Origin: Campanula takesimana
Taxonomy: Eukaryota > Streptophyta > Magnoliopsida > Asterales > Campanulaceae
Assembly (NCBI GenBank): GCA_026119855.1
Contig: JAOWBW010000485.1
Span: 248,001-312,000, forward strand
Direction: 5' to 3'
Length of the DNA stretch: 64,000 nucleotides
The position numbers and the translations under genes were made by a program. Shown one piece after another: positions 36,413 to 46,356 of the stretch (its first letter is position 1; every line of letters begins with the position of its first letter). The notes beneath the pieces were generated by a model. The model searched no databases. It had not been told where the DNA came from and saw nothing but the letters and a program-made list of their open reading frames with translations.

Positions 36413-36951
36413 GAGGCGTACCCCGCTTGAAGAATGCTCTTTGAGGGTTTTAAGAATAGCAATTCTAGGGGAAACTAATTCATTGATGGAGCCGAAGCCC
36501 TAGTTTCTTGATGATAGGAATTGCCGTTTTCTTCTTTCAATCCCACCGTATCTGCTGAGCCTATCGGAGTTGCCTATGTGAGGCATATCAATTTCCTTCC
36601 GATCTCTGGACTCTTTCTTTCGTAAATATTGGCTTTGGGGCGTCACCGGGCCGGGCGAAGGGGAAAAAAGAAGGGATGGGTAGTCCGGGAACAACAACGG
36701 GAGAGGGCTCGTAGCCACCCCTCCCTCTTCCACACGCCTATTTGTTCTTGTTCCCCCAGCCCCGGAGAGATACAGAACTCTTTTTTTTTCTTTCTTTGTT
36801 GATGAATAGATAGAGCCATGATACATTCCGGAATATTGTAAAGGTAAATAGACTCTTTTCGTCCCCTTTTCGATGTCTCTATAGTTCTTCACTACTCGTA
36901 CAGGCAGGACTCTCTTTCTGTCTGGAGGGAATCATTTATGCTCAATCAACA
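36413..36951. other. Organellar insertion, unassigned block
   Basis: An open reverse reading of 130 codons (36500-36892) has no recognised domain. The composition is mitochondrial-like. Confidence 0.35.
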
Positions 36952-37275
36952 ATGCCTCCACGCATCTTTCAATTTGATGAAAACAGTCTTAATAGTAGTC
37001 AATCGTCTTTGCATACTTCTGGGACTCACATTACAAGTCCATCTCAATCAACTACGACTATTAACGATTATAGTTTGAACTCATCTAGCACTGGGGCTTC
37101 TTCGAATAATTGTATTTTCGAAGATCACCCGGGTCTTCAGCCTTCAAGTGAACGTACAGTCGAGCTTCAAGCTGCTCTACACGAGAAATTAGGGGAGTTG
37201 ATGATTAACAGGAGTCCCCAAGAGGTTCTGGTTGCGGCCGAAGCTTTACATGGGGAGAGTGACAATGTGCTTTAA
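36952..37275 (+). pseudogene. Unidentified mitochondrial ORF (copy 3 of 3, longest N-terminus)
   Basis: The reading starts at ATG 36952 with PPRIFQFDENSLNSS, a Ser/Thr-rich stretch, then the shared ERTVELQAALHEKLGELM and EALHGESDNV block. It is cut after VL at 37275. Its last 175 bp are shared with 33243-33413, and part of it with 34608-34709 inverted. Confidence 0.55.
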
Positions 37276-37893
37276 GCTTAAGACTTTGCACTGGCATAGC
37301 GAGCTTCGATCCCAGCCCGCTTGCTGTCTCCTGGCCGGACTGACCCGAATGGGATGATCTTTCCATGGCTCTCAATTTATAGACAGCTATTCCCCGGTTC
37401 AGTACGAAAATAAGTTAACCAGAAAGAGGTTGAAGGAGGTCATGCGAATATTGACGAGATCTTAGACAAAAAGCGGCATCGCACGTCACATCCAGGATCC
37501 AGTCTGGCGTGGTAAGAATAAAAAAGTCCATCTCGCAGGAAAAACGTAAAAAAGGTTCCACCGTAGAAGCCAAACTCAAAAAAGGAAAGTTACCTGTTCA
37601 TGCCTTTTGAGAAGAGGATCCGAATCGGACCTAAATGGGAATGACATGAAAAGTCTTTTTCAAAACCTAGCATTAAGGGCGTTACGATGATATACGATAG
37701 GAATGGAGAAAAACTCATGATTGGTGTGGAGGGGAAGATCTGTTTATAATATAGTTCAAAAAAGAGTCGTCTCATCTCCTTACTTCTTCGTTCTTTCTAA
37801 TTCATTCACTTCAAGACTGGTTCTGAACGCCGCGTAACATCATCTTCAACCAACCTCCACCGTTCACCAGGTTCTACCACTGACGGGCCAAAG
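37276..37893. other. Organellar insertion, unassigned block
   Basis: No gene recognised. It leads into the start of the 18S rRNA match. Confidence 0.35.
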
Positions 37894-37955
37894 AATAGTC
37901 AAAAGAAGAGTTTGATCCTGGCTCAGAAGGAAGGCTAGCTATATGCTTAACACAT
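37894..37955 (+). pseudogene. rrn18: First about 60 bp of mitochondrial 18S rRNA
   Basis: TAGTCAAAAGAAGAGTTTGA, then TCCTGGCTCAGAAGGAAGGC and TAGCTATATGCTTAACACAT, is the 5' end of plant mitochondrial small-subunit rRNA. It covers the universal AGAGTTTGATCCTGGCTCAG primer region. It breaks off where GCAAGTC would follow. Confidence 0.9.
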
Positions 37956-38283
37956 AATAGAGGATGGAATTGGCTGCAATCAGTGGTATCCTTCAAGCAT
38001 AGCTGTTCGCGTGAAGGTCCAATGGTTGAAACATAAGATCTTAGCCACTAGTCCGAGTTGCTTCCCTACTCTTGGAATGGCAGCTTTAAGGCGAGGCTGT
38101 AAGATCGAAGAATTAATTGGATGTATTGGATACCGTGCAACATTCGGTTGAAATGGCCTCTTCAAGAAAGCTTTCCTTGGTAGGCGCCGCCTACTCACTC
38201 GGATAATGCTCTGAACACGAAAGTGTGCTGTTCTGCCCCTTCTCCCATGCTGAGTCAGAGGCAGCATCTCAAAAAGCATGGAC

Positions 38284-38317
38284 GAGCCACATGCAGGGAA
38301 ACTTGCACGTGTGGTTC
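38284..38317 (+). ncRNA. Group II intron domain 5
   Basis: A 34-nt hairpin begins GAGCCACAT, has an upper stem GCAGG/CTTGC closed by a GAAA tetraloop, and ends GTGTGGTTC. The lower arms pair over nine positions, and a two-base AC bulge sits on the 3' side. The catalytic AGC triad is at 38285-38287. This is the diagnostic group II domain 5 layout. The host gene and following exon were not identified. Confidence 0.85.
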
Positions 38318-40213
38318 TGGCCGGGGATCCCGGTATACAACTGCATCTTGATTCCATTTGCCAGATCGTCCGCATCTATCGTGGTAGCTACGATAGCGTA
38401 GAGCTGGTTGACTTGACACGTTGATGGGCTTTAGTAGTTCTACGCGGTTCATTCGTAACATTCCCTGGCGATGTCATTGCGTATATAGATGACAGCACCC
38501 TTTTCCCCTCTTCCTTACCAGGAGGGCAATCTTCTATTATGGCCTTTACCTCCTGGCCGGCCCGGAAATATAGAATCCAGCCCCTTTCTGATCCATTCAT
38601 TTCTGCATAAAAAAGAGAAGAAGAAAAACCTTATCCTCTTTTCCCAGAAGCACGACTTCTCCGGGAGACTCCTTCTTAGCTAGATCTTAAGTAAGGGGAT
38701 ATTCTAATGAATAGTGCTCTATCCCGAACCTAAACCTGTGCTCGAGAGATAGCTATCCATACACTGATAAGGATGTATGGATTCTCGAGATCTCGATCGC
38801 AGATGTGCCATCCTATCATTCCATTCATTCCTCGCCTTCCTTTGGTCGCCTTTCTCTCCTTAAAGCTCCTCAAGGCCAACAGGTAAGTCCAGTCCTCCTT
38901 TTACGACTTTTCTAGGGCATAAATTGTTGATTGAATCACAGAAATCTCAATAGTGGGTGCTTTCGAAAGAAAGGAAGCATCACATAGAAGAGATCTCTGC
39001 ATCTCTACTCTTCTTATTGCTTGATGAACGATAGGACGAAAGGATCCAAGAGGAAGTTTGTTCCCAGTACTTCTGCTCTTCTTAAGTAAAGAGTCATTGA
39101 TCCTTTCTTCTTGGCAGGGCTCTTCTCTTAAAGATTTTTACCTAGAGAATGGAAAGGGAGGAATCCTTCCAAGTAGGCTAAGACTTGCCTTAATCAATTA
39201 TAATTTTCTTGAGAAAATTGATGGAGAACAAGCTAGAAGATAAGGCTGTGGAAAAGAACCCATTTCAGTACTAAGGGTAGGTTGATGAGAAATTTCATCA
39301 TCCGGCTCGAGCAAGAATCAAAAGAACCAAACGAATCCATCTAAAATCGATAGGGTATATAGACTCATCCAGACCATACGACTTGGTTCTGAAGCAGTCA
39401 CACTGGTCTCCGCACACACAATCTCAGCTTAGCGCGAAGGTCTTCATTAGGCAGGGTTGGGTCTTATCAGAGCTTCGAAGAAGTAATAATAAGAGGAGTT
39501 CAACTCTTATCGCTCTCAGACCGGGAGAGCTCACTTCCTCTTGTTTCATCGTTCGCTACCGCTCACTTGTAATGCTTTTTCTTTTTACCGACTCCCCCCT
39601 ATACCTCAATCGCCGGGGAGGGCTCACAGCCACTATCGCTTGAACAGCCATCATCGATTGTAATTATTTAGATGATGATAGAACCACACCTAAACAAATA
39701 TAGTCTACGAACTATCTCTTTGTGTCGTTGGAGTAGGTTTCGGGCAACTCTAGCTCCGCAGATAATGGAAGGACAGGCTCCGACTATTCTGTAAAAATGA
39801 GAGCAGAATCCGTGCGTAATGGCGGGGTCCTACGAGGAAGCAATAGGCCCAAGCTGTGGAAGGTGGAAAGCCTAAGCGATGAAGTAGCGTCAGCTCCTAC
39901 CGTGTGACAAGAAGGCTATCGTTGTGCTAAGGAAGAGTCATGAACTGCTACCTGAAGTGAAGAGTCAACCATCTCTGAAGAGAGGAAAAGCTCCACTTAC
40001 ATTCAGCATGTCTCCTACGGCACGAGTGGAGGTCAACCATGATTCCTCACTCAAGCTATACTATACCGAACGACGTGGCTCCATACTGGGAAAGCATGGA
40101 ATGGCACGAATAGATTCAGCGGTCTAACAGCCCTGTTTCGATTTCGTGTCTTTCCATACCCAGGAGGTGAACGGAGTGAAGGGAAGGTAGCCCTCGTACC
40201 TAAGGGGAATGGT
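38318..40213. other. Organellar insertion, right part without a recognised gene
   Basis: About 1.9 kb of mitochondrial-like DNA. The reading just after domain 5 (LDSICQIVRIYRGSYDSVEL) might be the downstream exon, but I cannot name it. The block ends where Copia RNase H coding resumes at 40214. Confidence 0.4.
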
Positions 40214-40665
40214 ATGCGGATTATGCAGCGTGCACAATTGATAGGAAGAGCACGAGTGGCACTTGTCATTTCCTTGGATATCGACTTGTGTCATGGGCGA
40301 GTAAGAAACAAGCTTCAGTGTCTGTATCAACAACGGAAGCAGAATATATCGCTGCGGGAAGTTGTTGTTGTCAAATACTATGGATGAAGCAGCAATTGGT
40401 GGACTATGATATCATCGAAGAAAATTATCCCATCTACTGCGATAACACTTCAACCATTGCCGTTTCTGAAAATCCTGTCATGCACTCCAAAACCAAGCAC
40501 GTCGACATCAAATATCACTTCCTCAAAGACCACGTGGAGAAAGGAAATATTCATCTAGAACACGTGGGAACCGACTATCAAATCGCCGACATTCTAACGA
40601 AAGCACTTGACGCGAAACGGTTCATCTTTTTGAGAGGTGAAATGGGTATGCTTGAACTCAACTAA
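40214..40665 (+). pseudogene. SIRE-like RNase H domain, right part
   Basis: The RNase H of the SIRE-like element resumes in the middle of its first motif (ADYAACTIDRKSTSG). It continues with SWASKKQASVSVSTTEAEY (catalytic Glu), YCDNTSTIAVSENPV (catalytic Asp), KTKHVDIKYHFLKD and ADILTKAL, and ends at a stop at 40663-40665. It is open throughout but severed from RT by 8.7 kb. Confidence 0.9.
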
Positions 40666-41295
40666 ATCCATATAGTTTTGTTATTACTAATGATTTTATG
40701 CTTTGTTGAGTTATAAGTATACTAGGTACAAAAAATTTTAAAGTTTCAAGGAAATTCTGCGCGCCCAACTATGTCTGCGCGCCTCCACACTTTGCGCGCT
40801 TAAAGCCTTATGCGCCCTATCCACCATGCACCCCCATAAGTGCTATGCGCCTCCCATGCGCGCATTAAATGTTGCGGCTCAATCAATGCTCCAACATTTA
40901 ATTCTTCAATGATTGAACGTATTCAATGTCACAAGTACCAGGTGAGTTAATTCTTATCATTTATTATAGGAATTTTTGTCTTTTGACATTCCATAATTGT
41001 TCAAGGGTACTTGTGCAATTAATTTTCCCTCGTTTTACGTTTTTCAAATTTTATTTTCTGGGGATATATTTCTTGCACCCCAATCTTACACCAAAACGGA
41101 TGTTTTTGGGGTTTGTGCAAAAATTAGTCAAAATTGCTCATACACGTATAGGAAAAGTGGAGCAGTTTTTCTTTACTCATAGTGTCACATCAAGTGTACT
41201 TTGGGTCATTCAGCATTTATGAAGCCATCACCTCAAATTTTTCCCCTCATAAATGCTAGTCTCTTCATCTTCTATTTTTGACTAAGAAAACACCC
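40666..41295 (+). other. Spacer between pol and the extra ORF
   Basis: Non-coding. A dense GCGC cluster at 40759-40864 (for example TCTGCGCGCC, TATGCGCCCT, CATGCGCGCA) holds about eight sites in about 105 bp. The remainder is AT-rich without a supported ORF. Confidence 0.7.
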
Positions 41296-41441
41296 TATAT
41301 ATTAACCTACCCCCTCACCTTTTTCAGTTTCATCATCACACACTCTCTCTCTCCAGTCTCTCTTCTCTCTCTCGTTTCTCTCTCTTTCTTTCTCCCCATT
41401 TTCATTATTTCTTTATCCTTTTTAATTCTATATATACATAT
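41296..41441 (+). promoter_or_regulatory. Candidate internal promoter and 5' UTR of the extra ORF
   Basis: A TATA-like TATATATT (41296-41303) is followed 35-100 bp later by a pyrimidine-rich leader with CTCTCTCTC runs (41341-41400), typical of plant 5' UTRs. The ATG follows at 41442. Inferred from layout only. Confidence 0.45.
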
Positions 41442-41483
41442 ATGGGTCCTAAACGAACTGCAAAGCCAAACCAAGACGAAATG

Positions 41484-42473
41484 GTATGGATTTCTAACCC
41501 TAAACTCTTTTAATTTCTGCAATTTTCGTTTTTTTTTTGTTTTGTTCTCGGTTTTTTTGAAAACCCGGAATTCATTCCTTTTGGTTTGATCTAGCTTCGG
41601 TGCTCCGTTTTCAAAATCGTTTGTTGGGTTGTGTTCATTTAGTGCTTTCGAATCTTTTGAATCCAACATTTTAACGATCAGTGCACTATATTTTGCGAAT
41701 ATGAAAAACTTAGATTTTTGACTTTTCAAACTTTTCGGATCTTTGAATCCATTTTCTGGATTCGTTGTTATTTTGTACTTGTTTTGGTTTACATTTTCAT
41801 GGTCCTTGTGCTCATGCGGTCATTTTGACATATTGTGTGCTTGATTTGGTGAAGTTTCATGATTTATATGTTCTTGGTGTTCTTCGAGCACTCAAGCCAT
41901 GTTCTTCGTGTTCTTTGTTATTTTTGCATGACTTGGGTTTCAATATTTCCAAAACTTGTTTTTTCAAAATTTTCATGTTTGATCTTGTTTGCTTGCATGA
42001 TTATATATTTTACTTATTTGTGTGTTTTTGTGTGTCTTTATACTAAGTGTGATTTTAACATAGTTATGCGCCTAAATATCACTTTATGCGCCTAGTCCCT
42101 TTATGCGCCCTATGTCCTTATGCGCCCTAAGTGATTCATGCGCCTAACAATTGTATGCGCCTCTTGCAAATACAAGTGTTATACGCCTCAATCACTCACG
42201 CGCCTAATGCCATCATGCGCCTAAAATCTTATGCGCCTAAATTCATACTTAGTCAAATTTTTCTATGTTTTAATTTTTTCTTAGTATATTCATAGAACCA
42301 TGATATGCGCCTCGTATCTGTATGCGCCTACAACATATATGCGCCTAATAATAGTATGCGCATGCTATTTTTATGAGCCTATATATTGTCCTGCGCCTAC
42401 TTTATACTTAGCTCATTTTATGATTCTATGCGCCTGATTCATCACTAATTTCACTCAATGTTTATTTTTTCAG
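41484..42473 (+). other. Putative intron of the extra ORF
   Basis: 990 bp, GT...AG, phase 0, T-rich, with a polypyrimidine tract before CAG at 42471-42473. Reading through would stop after nine codons, while splicing joins two open frames. The second half is packed with ATGCGCCTA-like units. Confidence 0.6.
42064..42438. repeat. ATGCGCCTA-like short interspersed array (about 17 units)
   Basis: TATGCGCCTA and close variants recur about every 12-30 bp, separated by AT-rich non-repeating spacers. A few units are degenerate (ATACGCCTC, ATGAGCCTA). Only the 7-10 bp core is conserved, so this is not a usual tandem repeat. Confidence 0.9.
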
Positions 42474-44838
42474 GATCCTGCTAATTTCAGGCCTGGTGAG
42501 ACATTTAATCTCACTGAGCTATCAGCAGTCCAGATTGGAGTTGATGTCATGGAGTACATAAGACTAGCTGGTCTTCTGCCTCAATTCACCCCGGAACAAC
42601 CCTTCTACTCACCGCTCCTTGTCGATGAATTTTTCTCCACTGCTGTGTTCGTGGAAACTCCAACAGATATTGAAGGGGTAATGCGCTACAGAATACGCGC
42701 CGTTGTTCAAAATGTTGAAGTCACCATTTCTACTGGTACTTTAAAGAATATCATCAACTTCACCACTATTGGCCCTCTAGGCGTCTCCGGGAAAATCAAC
42801 ACTTATTCCACCGCCGCGCAGAACATAATGGCGCGCACTTATCTTGACATTCCTACTCTTCAGAATAACATCAAATCTGTTGAGATAAGGGATGGTGGTG
42901 ATCTGCTGGCACACATAGCGCATCTGGTGGGTACTTCTATAATTTTCAAAACGGGAAATGTGAACAGATTCACAATGGAGCAATGGGAGTATACTGCTAC
43001 GATTATGGGAAAAACCGTCCTTAACTGGCCCTAAATCCTCTTAAAAACTTTACGGGACCAGATTGATAAGTACAACAAAAACAAGGCTGAAGGGAAGACC
43101 GAGTTCAAGACTCACTGCCGAATACTCACGAAGATCTTTCTCACCTATCCCGCTCTTGCTAATTTCCTTGCTCAGAACCCAGTTTATCAAACAACTGACG
43201 TTTCAATTTTTGGCAAAGACAGTTTGGTTATAAAAAGGCGCAGAAAGCGCATGGCAAAGCGTGCGCCCAGGGTTAAAGGAGATCAGTTGGATGAGTGAAG
43301 CCACTGAATCTGATGAAGATGTAGATGGCGCAGAAGATGGCGCAGATACTGAAATTGCACCTCGCGCAGAGCCAACAGTTGTTCCAGGCGCAGAAACAAG
43401 AAAAGGCAAAGGGGTTGCTGAAGGTACAAGCAGACCTCCTAAGCGCCTAAGAGCTGAAATAGAAGAAGAGAAAGAACTGAAGCGCGCAAAAGAAGCCAGT
43501 AGACTGGAAGCGCAGAAGAAAAGGGATGAAGAATACAAGTTGAAACAGGCTGCTGAATTATCTAAATCAGAAAGGCGCAAAGGCGCAGGGTCCAGCGCTA
43601 ATGTACGCGCGCCTGCCCCTAATGTGCCTCCTACTGTTCAAGATCCTACTACCACTCCTGCTCCCCTATCTTCAGAACGTCAAAGTCTTAGAGACCAAAT
43701 ATCAGCTGATTTATTTGGTGAATTTAGTGAAGATACAGCTCAGGGGGAGCCAGAACCCTTAAGGCGCAAATCACCTTCTGCGCGCCCCAAACCCCCTACT
43801 GCGCCCCAATCAAATCCTGAAGAACCCTCTTCCAGCGCAGAATATCTACCTTCACCTCCCAGGAGCTCCACCACTCCTGCGCCCCATACTTCTCCTGCGC
43901 CTCCTCCTTCCACTCCTGACATGAGTGTAGTTATTTCACTGCTACAGCAACTCCAGCAAGGCCAAGCTCAGATGAATTCACAGTTAGAGCTTCATACTTC
44001 TATGCTAACTCAGCAAGCTGATGAGATTGTTGCCATTAAGGGGGAGATAGTGCGCATAGATGCTAATATCAAGGACAAACATTTTCTTACTCCTCAATAG
44101 TGGAATGATGCTATAGATCAAATGAATGAGCTATTCAAAGGTACTCTTGCTTCCCTACATGAACGTATAGAAGGTGGCATCAAACTCACTGATGGCCAAG
44201 ACTTCATTGACGCTATAAGGGAAGTAGAGCCAAATATATCAGGTAACATAAGGAAGTTATTTGAGATGGTGGCTGCAGATAGCAAAAAATTATTGAGTGT
44301 GGTTGACAAACTCAAAGAAGTTAAGGATGAACTAGAAATCCTGGGTTAACAGTATATGGTGCTGATCCTGGCGTAGAACCCAAAGCTCCCGAATCCCATG
44401 CGCCTTCAGCTCCTGAATCCCTTGCGCCTTCTTCCAACTCTGCTCCTGGCGCGCATGTTGACATTAATTCCCTGCTATCAAAGATTGATGTTTTGAAGGA
44501 ATTAGTTGTCACTCATTTCAATGCAGTGCATTCCAGTGCAGACAGGCGCACAGATAGAATCTCTGCTGATATACTCACTGCCCAAGCTGCTGTTGAAGCA
44601 AACTTTCAAGCCTTCACTGAAAACTTTTCACAACAGCAGTCCATCACTCAGCGCACCATTGATGAGTATCAAAACATCAATGTTGATCATCTGCGCTACA
44701 TTAGAGATGGTGTCACTGATACTCATGGTGTTGTCAACCGTACTCTGCAAATGTCCAAGCAGATTCAGCGCTCCGTGAAGGAGATCGAAGAAGGATTAAA
44801 GGAAGATGATGCGCCTCCTCCCAATCCTTAGTTCTTTT

Positions 44839-46356
44839 TGTTGGGTTTCCATGTAACATGCGCAGCGGAATATAGCAATTAAAATTTTAAGAAACCCAAA
44901 GCCATGGATCCGTTCATATGATTAAATCAAATACAACAAGATGAATAGAGGAATAACTAACCCTTGATGGCTATGAATTTTTCTTCGGTCTTGGTGGAGA
45001 AACTTGAAGACTTGATCACGATCACAAAGCTTGAACACGAACTTTGAAGATGATGATTTTCACCCTCTAGCGGTATCCACACTTCGAACGAATATCAAAG
45101 GAACTTCTTCGATCTTGGTTGCTAGACCAATAATTGTAAAACACGCTTTCACAATTTAATAAAGAACTATATGGAATTTATTTGTGAATTATTTTGTTCC
45201 TCAATCAATGATATCTTAGAACAAAATAAAATCTCTCTCAAACTCTTTGAGGCTCACAAAAGCACTTGTTAATATGGTCTGGCCGAATTGGGGTTTTATA
45301 CACAATTAAGACCTATTCCAAATAGGTAACTTGTGCCAAAAAACCATTCCTAATCAAATTAGGAAATTTCCAATCGGCATACCGGGCGCCCGCCTGGTAC
45401 CACCCAGGCGCCCGCTTGTTTGGACAGAAAGTCCAATTCTTTTCCGGCTTGTTCAGGCGCCCGCCTGGTGCAACCCAAGCGCCCGCTTGGTTGACCAGGA
45501 GGCCCAGAACTTTCAGGAAATTCCTTGGAAGTCCTCCGACCCTAAATTCCAATACAGTCCTTTTATTTAAGATTCGTTCTATTGTGTGTGACCCTCTAGG
45601 ATTATACTAAGTTGGCAATGGGCTCAAACAAGATCCCATAAGATATGATTAGGTTCTAGCAAACCGTCATACCTACCCAAATAGCATAATTAGATACAAG
45701 TTCGCATTCCTTTAGAATATGTCACAATCCCTTTGTCCACGATGTCATTGAACACAAGTCATGGTCAAAGAGTCAACTTGTTTTTGTTCAATACTTTCTC
45801 GATTCCGAATATGTTGATAATCCAAATGACATTGATCCAATCAATTCATTTGAGTCCGGCCGAACATTTCATCAACATCATTCCTAAGAGAGGCCCAAGC
45901 TTGACATCTCTCAGAAGAGGGACAAATCCATTTAGCTTATTATTCTTCCCTACGTGAATCTGATTATGCCAATCATACCCTTTATAACTACTCGGTTAAA
46001 AGTAGCGTTTGAATATGTCAAACATAATGTTCATCAAGTGGAAGACTATAATAACTTCATTTCTAAGGATTCAAATGACATAACTAATATGAGATATATG
46101 TTCGACATAGACCATGACATAAATCTCATAGAGCGGGTCATGTCCAGTACCTTGTTCCAAACAAGTACCCATAAATCTAACATGATCATCCCATGATCAT
46201 TTAGCCTTTATACTAGTGCTTAATAAGTACTAGGGACGGGGATTATTATAAGTAAACATGAACAACAATAATAATCAAAACATCTCTTTATTGATATGAA
46301 ATAAATGATAACAATTACAACGTTTATTAAACGTGCCTAGGGCACCACTACCAACA
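44839..46356 (-). repeat. Array LTR 1 (3' end of the array)
   Basis: 1518 bp. It differs from the other two at roughly seven scattered positions that I could see. It carries paired GC-rich motifs GGGCGCCCGCC and AGGCGCCCGCTT (45384-45487), where the + strand family A copy has GTGCGACCGCAC. Confidence 0.92.

Larger units (their letters stand above)
31468..40213. other. Organellar DNA insertion (nuclear copy of rearranged mitochondrial DNA, with a plastid piece)
   Basis: About 8.7 kb splits the SIRE-like RNase H: KLVGY ends at 31467 and ADYAACTIDRKSTSG resumes at 40214. Only a few bases of the target are lost and no clear TSD is seen, as expected for end-joining capture. The DNA is visibly richer in G+C than its surroundings. 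It contains mitochondrial ccmC, rps4, the rrn18 start and a group II intron domain 5, plus a likely plastid rpoC2 fragment. All are truncated and in an order that suggests a recombined mitochondrial genome or a multi-fragment insertion. Confidence 0.88.
41442..44831 (+). pseudogene. Extra 3' ORF (envelope-like position) of the SIRE-like element, with putative intron
   Basis: A short first exon (41442-41483, MGPKRTAKPNQDEM) ends at a GTATGG donor. The second exon starts at 42474 after TTTATTTTTTCAG and continues in phase. The globular part runs to a TAA at 43030 (EYIRLAGLLPQFTPEQPF ... TLKNIINF) and is followed by YPALANFLAQNPVY. After a frame change near 43265 comes an acidic, Arg/Ala-rich coiled-coil region, then a Pro-rich stretch (43600-43920) and helical segments with heptads (43930-44830). 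These are broken by a TAG at 44098 and a frame change near 44343. Placement after pol matches the envelope-like ORFs of SIRE elements, but I see no clear signal peptide or fusion motif. Function unknown. Confidence 0.65.

Noticed and set aside
38255..38461. Minus-strand ORF across the group II domain 5
   Set aside because: It overlaps a conserved RNA hairpin on the opposite strand and has no recognised domain.
41307..41729. 140-codon Lys/Arg/Glu-rich minus-strand ORF
   Set aside because: It is antisense to the CT-rich leader and T-rich intron of the extra ORF; purine-rich composition explains it.
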